The notes under the pieces were generated by a model. That model ran no database searches. It saw only the letters and a list, made by a program, of their open reading frames with translations, and was not told where the DNA came from. This document shows positions 35,713 through 43,768 of a stretch of 64,000 bases of DNA, one piece after another. Numbering within the stretch: the first letter of the stretch is position 1; each line of letters begins with the position of its first letter. Source of the DNA: an uncultured Pseudomonadales bacterium (GTDB taxonomy: Bacteria; Pseudomonadota; Gammaproteobacteria; Pseudomonadales; Azotimanducaceae); NCBI GenBank assembly GCA_943787425.1, contig CALSMJ010000001.1:1229271-1293270 (forward strand), given 5' to 3'. A program made the translations under genes and the position numbers.

Positions 35713-36300
35713 TTACAAGGCGCCTTTGGTCGATGGCAACTGATCCTGCATTCGACTATCGGTTTCCAGCGCCATCCTAAGCGCGCGACCAAAGGCTTTA
35801 AATACGGTTTCGATTTGATGGTGCGCATTGTCGCCAAATAAATTATCAACATGCAAAGTAATCAAAGCATGATTCACGAACCCTTGGAAAAACTCATGGA
35901 ACAAGTCAACGTCAAACTCGCCGACATGCGAGCGTTTAAAGGGCACTCTAAAACTCAGACCAGGCCGGCCCGACAAATCCACCACGACCCGAGACAAGGC
36001 TTCATCCAAGGGCACATAGGCATGGCCATAGCGTTTGATCCCGACTTTATCGCCAAGGGCTTTCGAAAAAGCCTGTCCCAACGCAATGCCAATGTCCTCA
36101 ACCGTATGATGCGCATCGATTTCGAGGTCTCCTTTGGCAACCAAATCTAAATCGATCAGGCCGTGACGCGCCACCTGGTCCAACATATGCTCTAAGAAGG
36201 GCAGCCCAGTTGAAAAGCTGCGCGCACCCGTACCATCTAAATTGATCTTCGCAAAAATCTGTGTTTCCAACGTATCACGCTGGATCTCGGCGGCCCTCAT
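35713..36300 (-). CDS. hisB: Imidazoleglycerol-phosphate dehydratase
   Basis: This is a manganese enzyme of histidine synthesis. The 195-residue monofunctional form (without the HAD phosphatase domain found in enteric HisB) has the metal histidine motifs [11 protein letters not shown] and GDNAHHQIE and the [11 protein letters not shown] segment, plus the [19 protein letters not shown] family signature. TTGGAG precedes the ATG at 36300. It lies downstream of a frameshifted small gene and immediately upstream of hisA. Confidence 0.97.
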   Translation of the reverse strand: MRAAEIQRDTLETQIFAKINLDGTGARSFSTGLPFLEHMLDQVARHGLIDLDLVAKGDLEIDAHHTVEDIGIALGQAFSKALGDKVGIKRYGHAYVPLDEALSRVVVDLSGRPGLSFRVPFKRSHVGEFDVDLFHEFFQGFVNHALITLHVDNLFGDNAHHQIETVFKAFGRALRMALETDSRMQDQLPSTKGAL

Positions 36301-36326
36301 AGGACTGACTCCAAAGTTATGGGCGC

Positions 36327-36712
36327 TTACAAGATCGCGCCGTTGGGTAAATACCGGTTATCGGTGTTGGATTTTATCCAGCGTCGAAACGCCGCATCAA
36401 ACGCGTCCCGCTGCTTAAGTTGCACAACCAAAGGGATCACCGGACTCAGTTTCCCGGCTTCCCAACCCGCCCAGTGTATTCAGCCAGCGTAAAAAATCGA
36501 ATCAGCTGCCTAATTTGATCCGAGGATAAGGTCTCACTTAGCGCCCAGCTTTGCGCTGGCAGCTTGATCCAGCCCCGCTGCGCCTCAAACGCATCCGCCG
36601 TCAGCCCGTCAAGGCTTTGCAGCGCATCATCGGGCAACTGCTCGAGTAACCCCGTCAAGCCGGTCATGCTTAGCATTTGCTCCGAAGCCGGTTTCCAGAC
36701 GCCAAGTGTCAT
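36327..36712 (-). pseudogene. Small conserved-looking gene of unknown function, interrupted by a frameshift
   Basis: From the ATG at 36712 (preceded by AGGA) the frame reads 88 residues to a stop at 36446. Its last few residues (RVGKPGN) look out of frame. Adding one base at the GGG run near 36465-36470 lets it continue as AGWEAGKLSPVIPLV, then a basic helical tail ending [13 protein letters not shown], to a TAA at 36327, giving about 128 residues. The downstream half looks like real protein sequence, so a single-base deletion is the simplest reading. It is either a sequencing error, a recent mutation or a programmed shift. I do not know the function. It is the first gene of the run into hisB-hisA. 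Confidence 0.65.
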
Positions 36713-36761
36713 AGTTTTGTCCTAAAGCCAGTCGCTGCGCGACGCTAATATCCTTCGATTC

Positions 36762-36838
<77 letters not shown>

Positions 36839-36930
36839 TGGCGCTATTCTGCCAGTATCACAATCGATTGGCGACGCATTTTCACCCGAATTCGCAACGA
36901 CCGGGAGCCCGGCATGCCCGCGCGCGGCGA

Positions 36931-37821
36931 TCACCAATCCGCACCCAGCACAACGCTCACCCCGAGCATCACCAATACAATACCTTGCCATTCACGCCGG
37001 CTGGGACGTTCCTTAAAAAAGCAATACGAGATGAGCATCACAAAAACCAACTCAATCTGACCCAGTGTTTTCACAACGGCTGCCTGCTCTAAAGTAAACG
37101 CGGTAAACCAACCAATAGAGCCGAGCGCGCTGGTGCAACCAATGAACAACGCAAGCCGCCAAAACTTGAAAAGGCGCCTGAATTCGCGTGGACCGCGCGG
37201 CGCAACCAACCCTAAACACAATCCGGTCTGCACCAACACCATAACGCAAAGCGTCAATGCCGCCGCTGCAATGGGCGAGGCGAGCCCAAGTGACAAACTG
37301 GCATCACGGACCAATAACGAGGTGAGCGAAAAGGCGAGTGCCGCTGAGAGCCCCATGACCGCCTCGCGCCCCCAAAAGCTGCCCGGCACACTCGCCCTGC
37401 TGGTGTTGACCAAAACGAGTCCGACGGTACAAACCATCATGCCGAGCAGGGAGACCGCGTTCACCAAATCGCCGAACAAGGTCAGACCCAACAGGCCCGT
37501 GATGACGATTTCAAGGCGAATATAGGTACTGCCAATTGCAAAATTGCGACGGGCAAATAATCGAATCAGCAGAATCGTCGCCAAGATTTGCAGGATGCCC
37601 GCAGCGACGACTTTAATCCCGAAAGCCAAAGTGAACAGCGGCAGCGCTTGGGCTTCAAACAGCCAAAAGCCATACCCTAAAATGACCGGAAGCGCGAAGA
37701 GGTAACGCGCAAGGGTTGCACTTTCAGCCGAGACAGATTGATTGAGTTGTTTCTGACCAGCCGTTCGAACCGATTGCATGAACGCTGCCAGCACCGTCCA
37801 GAAGATCCACGATTCCAACAC
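36931..37821 (-). CDS. EamA/DMT-family membrane transporter
   Basis: The 296-residue protein has about ten hydrophobic segments arranged as two EamA-like halves, with an extra basic loop (PRGPREFRRLFKFWR) between helices 7 and 8 and the family's ending FKERPSRREWQGIVLVMLGV. Such proteins usually export small metabolites; the substrate cannot be read from sequence. The start is a GTG at 37821, preceded by a strong GGAGGAGGGT and directly adjacent to the stop of a small upstream frame. Confidence 0.85.
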   Translation of the reverse strand: MLESWIFWTVLAAFMQSVRTAGQKQLNQSVSAESATLARYLFALPVILGYGFWLFEAQALPLFTLAFGIKVVAAGILQILATILLIRLFARRNFAIGSTYIRLEIVITGLLGLTLFGDLVNAVSLLGMMVCTVGLVLVNTSRASVPGSFWGREAVMGLSAALAFSLTSLLVRDASLSLGLASPIAAAALTLCVMVLVQTGLCLGLVAPRGPREFRRLFKFWRLALFIGCTSALGSIGWFTAFTLEQAAVVKTLGQIELVFVMLISYCFFKERPSRREWQGIVLVMLGVSVVLGADW

Positions 37822-37965
37822 TTAAGACCCTCCTCCAGATGCATCGATCTGTGGGAACGGATTATCCTTGAGTCCCAAACCATTCGATGCCATCTTGGCG
37901 GCCTGCAGCGTGCCCCTTAGGAAGTAGGCCGGGCCGGGATGGGGCCGCCTCGGCGCCCAAAACAC
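37822..37965 (-). CDS. Possible small protein with an Rmf/CrpP-like motif
   Basis: A minus-strand frame ending at 37822, directly against the transporter start, encodes a C-terminal segment with the pattern YFLRGTLQAAKMASNGL followed by LKDNPFPQ. The spacing of Gly, Ala-Ala, Gly and the DNPFP ending resembles the short Rmf/CrpP-like domain (G..AA...G....NPY). A GTG at 37965 gives 47 residues; a TTG at 38010 gives 62. Neither start has a good ribosome site. The overlapping frame just upstream also reads protein-like, so a small frameshift is possible. Function unknown; the motif assignment is tentative. Confidence 0.35.
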   Translation of the reverse strand: MFWAPRRPHPGPAYFLRGTLQAAKMASNGLGLKDNPFPQIDASGGGS

Positions 37966-38026
37966 GGTTGAGAATTTGATAGCCCGAGTTTTTAAAACCC
38001 AGGCTGTCAAGGATCGGATCGCTTAA

Positions 38027-38506
38027 TTACAGCGCCTGCAAAATCTGCTCAGCAGAGCTGACTTCGAATGCACCCCCTTGCTCGGCATTCAAGGTCGTTA
38101 TTTTGCCATCTTCTGCAATGAGCGCATATCGAGACGAGCGATGTCCTAAACCAAAACCCGAGCCGTCCAGGGTCAACCCCATTGCCTTCGTGAACTCACC
38201 ATTGCCATCCGCCGCCATGACCAACGCGTCAGCATTCTGGCTCTGACCCCAAGCACTCATTACGAACGCATCGTTGACACTCAAACACACAATGGCATCA
38301 ACGCCTTTGGCCAAAATCTTATCCGCATTGACCACAAATCCCGGCACATGCGCCGCACTACAAGTCGGTGTGAAAGCACCCGGAACCGCAAACAGAACCA
38401 CTTTCTTACCCGCAAAGAATTCACCGGTGTTGAAGTCCTCCGGACCCTTTTCACCCATTGTTTTAATCGTAACATTCGGAATCTGATCACCAACCGATAC
38501 TGCCAT
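38027..38506 (-). CDS. Peroxiredoxin, Prx5/AhpE-type
   Basis: This is a thiol peroxidase that reduces hydrogen and alkyl peroxides. The 159-residue protein has the Prx5 active-site motif AVPGAFTPTCSAAHVPGF with the peroxidatic cysteine (about residue 49), the conserved arginine later in the fold (GLGHRSSRYALI) and the typical start MAVSVGDQIPNVTIKT. GGAG nine bases before the ATG at 38506 favours it over the ATG at 38518. A second cysteine is present (IVCLSVND), which could act as resolving cysteine; glutaredoxin or glutathione may be the reductant. Confidence 0.93.
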   Translation of the reverse strand: MAVSVGDQIPNVTIKTMGEKGPEDFNTGEFFAGKKVVLFAVPGAFTPTCSAAHVPGFVVNADKILAKGVDAIVCLSVNDAFVMSAWGQSQNADALVMAADGNGEFTKAMGLTLDGSGFGLGHRSSRYALIAEDGKITTLNAEQGGAFEVSSAEQILQAL

Positions 38507-38600
38507 TTTGAACTCCATTCATGATTTATTGAACAGCGCCCAGTCTCTAACGAACCTTCCGCGAGTGCAAGTAAAATGCGATCAGGGCTCAGCCAAACCC

Positions 38601-39428
38601 TTAATCAGGACAGGTCTGGGGAACACCGCCTTGGCAGACCAAGAAGTGACGTTCTGGGTCAACTTGGAACAACCCCTCATCAGACTGTCGCGGATACATC
38701 ACGGCGCCATCAGGCGCATATTGCACGATGTAAGCCTTGCGAACCTCACTGGTGACATTCGGCCCGGTTCGATGGGGTGTCAACGATGAGAACACCACCA
38801 CATCGCCAACGTCTGCCTCAACAGCTTGGATCGCAAGACGCTTTTCGTCCGCGTCGGTGAGACATTGATACCCAAGGTCCGTTACCCAATGCTCCAAGGT
38901 CCCAGACTGATGAACCCCAGAGGCCACCCAGGGACAGCCGTTATTGATGGTCGCCGGCGTGAGCGGAATCCAGCAGGTAAGATAGTTCTCAGGCTTTACA
39001 AACGTGTAGCCATTATCTTGATGCCAAGGAAACTCTTGAGGGTTCTCAGGCTTCTTATAGACCAACTGGTCCCAATATAAGCGCGCGTCTGGTCCGATCA
39101 AATCCCGACACAGACCAATCAAAGCAGGCTCGAAGACGAACCGCCTCGCCGCGCGTGATTGTTTCACTATATGAATGGTAAACGTGATCTCGCCGGCACG
39201 ATTGATCAAGAAATGACCTTCATGCTGCGCTCGAAGCTGAGCCTCACGAGCGGCTTCTAAGTCATCCGCATCGGCGAGCAGCGCCGTAATCGCTGACTGC
39301 GGAATGGCGTTCTTCAGCAGAAAGTAGCCATCACGCTGCCACTGCTCGGCCTGTTCCTCACTAATGCAATGATAAGGCGGGGTCGTTTGAGGCCATTGAA
39401 AGCCTTGGCTTCTTGCATCTTGTTTCAA
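38601..39428 (-). CDS. Phytanoyl-CoA dioxygenase (PhyH) family protein
   Basis: The 275-residue protein is an Fe(II)/2-oxoglutarate-dependent dioxygenase of the PhyH family. The iron ligands are visible as WHQDNGY (H-x-D) and the distal histidine in SSLTPHRTGPN, whose arginine would bind 2-oxoglutarate. Substrates in this family range from branched acyl-CoA to ectoine and halogenated metabolites, so no substrate is assigned. The start appears to be a TTG that overlaps the stop of the upstream pterin dehydratase gene (TTGA). Confidence 0.88.
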   Translation of the reverse strand: MKQDARSQGFQWPQTTPPYHCISEEQAEQWQRDGYFLLKNAIPQSAITALLADADDLEAAREAQLRAQHEGHFLINRAGEITFTIHIVKQSRAARRFVFEPALIGLCRDLIGPDARLYWDQLVYKKPENPQEFPWHQDNGYTFVKPENYLTCWIPLTPATINNGCPWVASGVHQSGTLEHWVTDLGYQCLTDADEKRLAIQAVEADVGDVVVFSSLTPHRTGPNVTSEVRKAYIVQYAPDGAVMYPRQSDEGLFQVDPERHFLVCQGGVPQTCPD

Positions 39429-39688
39429 AGCGCTTCCACCTTGGCGGTCTTAAACATCGGAAGCGCGCTGATCGCATCAGCCAAAGCATAATCCTTTGCC
39501 GTCAGTTGATTTCCCGAGTCGTGGGTTGTCAGGGATATCTCAACCAGATTGTACACATTCGACCACTCGGGATGGTGTTCTTGCGCGTCGGCGATCTCGG
39601 CCACTTGCTGCATAAATTTGAACGCCGCTTTGAAATCGGCAAATCGCAGTCTTACTGCTAGTCGCCCGTCTACTTCTGTCCAAGCCAT
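39425..39688 (-). CDS. Pterin-4a-carbinolamine dehydratase family protein
   Basis: The 87-residue protein matches the PCD/DCoH family: the active-site motif EHHPEWSNVYNLVEISLTTHDSGNQLTAKDYALA carries the paired histidines, the tryptophan and the third histidine. In bacteria this enzyme regenerates tetrahydropterin for phenylalanine hydroxylase or works in Moco/pterin salvage. A strong GAGGAGAGG precedes the ATG at 39688. It is coupled to a 2-oxoglutarate dioxygenase rather than to phenylalanine hydroxylase, which is unusual. Confidence 0.9.
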   Translation of the reverse strand: MAWTEVDGRLAVRLRFADFKAAFKFMQQVAEIADAQEHHPEWSNVYNLVEISLTTHDSGNQLTAKDYALADAISALPMFKTAKVEAL

Positions 39689-39772
39689 CGCGCCTCTCCT
39701 CGAGCCTTCAATCAAACCAGAATCACGTCGGCAACTCAATCCACATGGGCCGAATCCTGTTAGACTGACCGC

Positions 39773-41563
39773 ATGACCCAATCGAAACGGCCGCAACTGA
39801 CCGGCACGCCCAGACCAGAGCACCCAAGACCCATCCTCACCCGACCGCAGTGGCTCAACCTCAACGGCGCTTGGTCCTTCCAGACAGATCCTGACCAAAT
39901 CGGTCAGGCGCAGGGTTGGCCGAACGCGCTGCCGGCGCCGGATGTCATCATCGTACCTTTCGCACCGGGCACACAAGCCAGTTGCGCCGCGTGTCCGCAA
40001 GATTGCCAAGCTGTTTGGTATGAGCGCACGATTGCTGATTTGCCCTGGTCTAGCGCGGAAACGCTCCTGCATATTGGCGCGGCAGACCACACCACAACGA
40101 TCTGGATCAATGGCCACCAGGTCGCCCATCACCGCGGCGGCTACTCACCCATTACGACCAATATTGCGCCGTTCTTACGGGCAATGCCTAACCGAATTGT
40201 CATTCGCGTGAGCGATACGACCTCCTGGCAGCAACCTCGCGGCAAGCAGGCTGGCGATACCCGCTGGCCAATTGATTATGACCCAATTATCGGAATCTGG
40301 CAGACGGTTTGGCTGGAACCTGTGCCCGCCGTGCGGGTCAGCCAAGTTCACTATCGCTTTGACCTTGCCGAACAGCGCCTGACAGTTATCACCCAACTCT
40401 CTCAGCACTCAGACGTCGATATTGAAATCGAGCTCCAACAACCCAACGGGCAGCCGCTTTACGTTCGCGGATCGGCAAAGGGTCGATCGGCGGTCAGCCT
40501 GTCGCTTAGCATCTCAAATCCGCGTCTTTGGCATCCCGAGGACCCCCATCTCTACCCTGTTAGGATCCGGCTGATTGAGGATGAGACTGAAACGGACTGC
40601 GTTGAAAGTTACACCGGTCTTCGGAGCCTTAGCGTCGCTGATGACAAGATACTGCTCAATGGCGAACCTGTGTATCTGCGCGGCGTCTTAGACCAAGGCT
40701 ATTTCCCAGAGGGTTGGTACACAGCAACAACCGACAGCGCCTTAAAACAAGATGTTGAGCTGACCCTTGCGCTCGGCTTTAACCTTGCGCGCAAGCACCA
40801 AAAATTCGAGGATCCGCGTTACCTGTATTGGGCGGACCGCCTTGGACTCATGGTCTGGAGTGAAATGCCTTCGGGGCGGATATTTTCTGAGGCCTTAGTA
40901 ACCGACCTGACGCAAGAATGGACCGCCCTGGTTCGCCGCGACCAAGCCCATCCCTGCATCGTGGGTTGGGTGCCCTTTAATGAATCCTGGGGGCTATGGC
41001 ATCAGAGCGAGCGCCGTGAGCAAAGGCACTTCGCTGATGCGATCTACCACCTCACCAAAGCGCTGGACCCGACGCGACCGGTCGTGACGAACGATGGATG
41101 GGAATACTCAACGGGCGACTACTGGACCTTGCATCTGTACGATTCGACGTCCGCCGCGCTTCAAAGTAGGCTGGCAAGTCTGACCCAGAATCCAGCGCAA
41201 TCCATTCATGATGGTCCGAACCCTCGCTCGGGCGCGCTCGCTGGAGCAGATCCTCGCCACCTGCCGCTTTTATTAACCGAATGTGGTGGGATCGGTCTCG
41301 TGACGAACCCCGATATTGGTGCGGCCGACGCTTTTTTTTATGGGGATATGCCCCAGGATGCTTCGGCATTCCTTGCGCGTACCGCTGAATTATTAAACGC
41401 CATCAACGATACCTCAAAGTTGCGAGGCTTTGTTTGGACCCAACTCACCGACGTGCAACAAGAGATCAACGGCCTTCTGGACTTTCATCGAAACCCCAAA
41501 GTCCCATTACAAGCGCTTCGAAAATTAATCGAGCAAACGGGTTCAGGACCCGTCTTGCAATGA
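39773..41563 (+). CDS. Glycoside hydrolase family 2 protein (beta-galactosidase/glucuronidase-like)
   Basis: The 596-residue protein has the three GH2 modules in order: an N-terminal sugar-binding jelly roll (about 25-190, WLNLNGAWSFQTD and IWINGHQVAHHRGGYSP), an Ig-like domain (about 195-290), and the TIM barrel (LLNGEPVYLRGVLDQGY onward). The acid/base glutamate is in WVPFNESWG and the nucleophile in LLTECGG. No signal peptide, so it should act in the cytoplasm on an imported or internal glycoside. Substrate cannot be told from sequence. It overlaps the next gene by four bases. Confidence 0.92.
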   Translation: MTQSKRPQLTGTPRPEHPRPILTRPQWLNLNGAWSFQTDPDQIGQAQGWPNALPAPDVIIVPFAPGTQASCAACPQDCQAVWYERTIADLPWSSAETLLHIGAADHTTTIWINGHQVAHHRGGYSPITTNIAPFLRAMPNRIVIRVSDTTSWQQPRGKQAGDTRWPIDYDPIIGIWQTVWLEPVPAVRVSQVHYRFDLAEQRLTVITQLSQHSDVDIEIELQQPNGQPLYVRGSAKGRSAVSLSLSISNPRLWHPEDPHLYPVRIRLIEDETETDCVESYTGLRSLSVADDKILLNGEPVYLRGVLDQGYFPEGWYTATTDSALKQDVELTLALGFNLARKHQKFEDPRYLYWADRLGLMVWSEMPSGRIFSEALVTDLTQEWTALVRRDQAHPCIVGWVPFNESWGLWHQSERREQRHFADAIYHLTKALDPTRPVVTNDGWEYSTGDYWTLHLYDSTSAALQSRLASLTQNPAQSIHDGPNPRSGALAGADPRHLPLLLTECGGIGLVTNPDIGAADAFFYGDMPQDASAFLARTAELLNAINDTSKLRGFVWTQLTDVQQEINGLLDFHRNPKVPLQALRKLIEQTGSGPVLQ

Positions 41564-42426
41564 CCCTCAGCCAAGATCTACAGCAACTCTGCCAGGCGCA
41601 AGGCACCGCTCAAATTTCCGTTAGCAAAGCAGGCACTTTGGTTTTTGATCAGCGCCCCGTGAGCACACCTGTTGACGTCTATGCCGTTCAAAAAGGCATT
41701 GTCTCGATCTTGATCGGTATTGCCGAGGCGCGCTACTACCTCGAACGGGTCGATGCGATGAATCACATCCTGGACCCCGAATGGACCCAACTGACCAAAC
41801 CCGACGAAGCCAGTCTGACCGTTGAAATTTTAATGGATATGACAACCGGTATGAATGATCGGCTACAAAAGCACGGCCAGATCGGACAAGACTGGTTTTA
41901 TAACAACGTCGCCTACCAGAAACTCAAAACCGCGCTCACGCTGCAAACGGGGCTTGAGCTCAACGCCTTGACGCAAGCTTGGCTCTGCGAGCCATTAGGC
42001 ATCACAGACGCCAGCTGGGTCACGCGGGCAAAAGACGCCGAAGGGCACGCCTTCTCCGCATTGCACATTACAGCCCAATCTTTGCGCAAAATCGGCGAAG
42101 CATTGCTACAAGACCAACTGGTTGACCCGTATTATCGCGCAGCGCTTGGCACCCCGAGCGGGAGCACCAATCCCGCCTGGCACCTACTGTGGTGGAATAA
42201 TCAGGCGGAGACTCACATGCGGCCGGGGTCCGACCAGCGCTACACCCGCCCCTTGCTTCCGTATGCGCCCAGAGACTTGATCAGCGCGCGTGGCGCTGGC
42301 GGGCATCACCTCTCTATTTCGCCAAGCCTTGGTCTGGTGGTTGCGCAAACCATTGACCCCGCCGCATCAAGTAGACCCAAACCCGGCCATCAACAGGCCT
42401 TCTGGGAATTAATCCAGCAGCTATAA
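41560..42426 (+). CDS. Serine-hydrolase (beta-lactamase fold) family protein lacking the catalytic serine
   Basis: The 288-residue protein has the layout of class C beta-lactamase-like hydrolases: a tyrosine motif (FYNNVAYQKLKTAL, in place of YxN) and a C-terminal GAGGHHLSISPSLGLVV in place of KTG. Where the SxxK nucleophile is expected the sequence is VYAVQKGIVS, giving AVQK: the codons TAT GCC GTT CAA AAA at about 41680-41694 place alanine at the serine position. No signal peptide is seen. It overlaps the GH2 gene as ATGA, so the two are made together. It may be a non-hydrolytic partner or a different chemistry. Confidence 0.75.
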   Translation: MTLSQDLQQLCQAQGTAQISVSKAGTLVFDQRPVSTPVDVYAVQKGIVSILIGIAEARYYLERVDAMNHILDPEWTQLTKPDEASLTVEILMDMTTGMNDRLQKHGQIGQDWFYNNVAYQKLKTALTLQTGLELNALTQAWLCEPLGITDASWVTRAKDAEGHAFSALHITAQSLRKIGEALLQDQLVDPYYRAALGTPSGSTNPAWHLLWWNNQAETHMRPGSDQRYTRPLLPYAPRDLISARGAGGHHLSISPSLGLVVAQTIDPAASSRPKPGHQQAFWELIQQL

Positions 42427-42472
42427 CGCTTGGGCTTGCCAAAGGCCGACCGCCGTCTGGTGATGACGGGTT

Positions 42473-42511
<39 letters not shown>

Positions 42512-42568
42512 CAAAATCTAGGATTATGCTAGCCTCTGATCAACCTAAACCGTTCGCCGGAGTCATCC

Positions 42569-43768
42569 ATGGATCTCACTTATGGTCCCGAGTACAACGC
42601 CTTTCGCGCAGAGGTCAAAGCCTTTGTCGACGCCAATATTGACCAACAACCTAAGCCTGGAGATGGGCCTCGCAGTCCAGCGGTGCGCGCATGGCAAGCC
42701 AAACTGATCCGCAATGGCTATCATTCTCGAACGATTCCTGAGGCTTACGGCGGCTATGGCGCCGAACCCGACATCATCCAGTCCAGGATCATTGCCGAAG
42801 AATTCAGTGCCGCCCAAATGAATACCGGGTTTAGTGGTCAAGGCATCAGCATGCTGACGCCCGTACTCTTAGAGCTGGGCACGGAGGCGCAAAAACAACA
42901 ATTCATTCGGAAAACCATCCACGGTGAACTCATCTGGTGCCAGGGTTATTCCGAGCCCGGCGCAGGCAGTGACCTTGCGAGCCTCACAACCAAAGCAGAG
43001 CTCGATGGCGACGAATGGGTGATCAACGGTCAAAAAATCTGGACCAGTACCGCCCAGATCAGCGATTGGATATTTTGCCTGGTTAGAACCGAGCCAGAAG
43101 CGCCCAAACACTTAGGCATCTCCTTTTTGTTGTTTGAAATGAACACGCCCGGAATCGAGGTCAGACCCCTTGTGGACATGACTGGCGCGGCCAACTTCAA
43201 CGAAGTCTTTTTCACGGACGTTCGCGTCCCAAAAGATCAGATCGTCGGACAACGGGGCCAGGGCTGGCAGGTTGCTAATGCGATCTTGGGTCACGAGCGC
43301 GGTTCTCTTGCACCACCGGACGCCGCCATGTCCCGACTTAACGGCGTCATTCGTTTGATGCAACAAGAAACGATTGGCGGCGCGCGCGCCATCGATAACC
43401 CTGTTTTCAGAGACCGGCTAATGCGACTTCAGGGTCGAGTGATGGCCATGCAATACAATGACATGCGGTTGTTATCCGCGCGCATTAATCAAAACCAAGA
43501 CACCAAACTGGCAGGCATGGTGGTCAAACTCATTGGAACGGAATTAAGGCACGAGATTGAATGCCTCGGTATTGATGTCATGGGCGAGATTGGCCTGAGC
43601 TATGGCGACAACCCCTACCTTCGAGGCAATGGCTCTTGGCAATATCAGTATATGTACTTTTTAGGCTTGATCATTGGCGGCGGCACGTCCCAGATCCAAA
43701 AAAACATCATCAGCGAACGGGGTCTTGGCATGCCTAAGGAACCCAAACTCGCAACATCGGGGGCATAA
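42569..43768 (+). CDS. Acyl-CoA dehydrogenase, subunit 1 of a likely two-subunit enzyme
   Basis: The 399-residue protein is a FAD-dependent acyl-CoA dehydrogenase: the N-terminal helical domain, the beta domain with GYSEPGAGSDLASLTTKAE and WVINGQKIWTSTAQISDWIFCLVRT, and a C-terminal domain ending IIGGGTSQIQKNIISERGLGMP, which carries the FAD-binding tail. The gene overlaps the next dehydrogenase-like gene at TAATG. Such pairs commonly form alpha2beta2 enzymes acting on bulky, steroid-like or branched acyl-CoA. CCGGAG lies before the ATG. Confidence 0.92.
   Translation: MDLTYGPEYNAFRAEVKAFVDANIDQQPKPGDGPRSPAVRAWQAKLIRNGYHSRTIPEAYGGYGAEPDIIQSRIIAEEFSAAQMNTGFSGQGISMLTPVLLELGTEAQKQQFIRKTIHGELIWCQGYSEPGAGSDLASLTTKAELDGDEWVINGQKIWTSTAQISDWIFCLVRTEPEAPKHLGISFLLFEMNTPGIEVRPLVDMTGAANFNEVFFTDVRVPKDQIVGQRGQGWQVANAILGHERGSLAPPDAAMSRLNGVIRLMQQETIGGARAIDNPVFRDRLMRLQGRVMAMQYNDMRLLSARINQNQDTKLAGMVVKLIGTELRHEIECLGIDVMGEIGLSYGDNPYLRGNGSWQYQYMYFLGLIIGGGTSQIQKNIISERGLGMPKEPKLATSGA

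Noticed and set aside
37985..38015. Inverted repeat after the peroxiredoxin gene as terminator
   Set aside because: The arms pair with two wobbles and almost no loop, and no T tract follows.
39689..40132. A long upstream extension of the pterin dehydratase frame
   Set aside because: It is antisense to the conserved N-terminal domain of the GH2 gene, and a strong ribosome site precedes the inner ATG at 39688.
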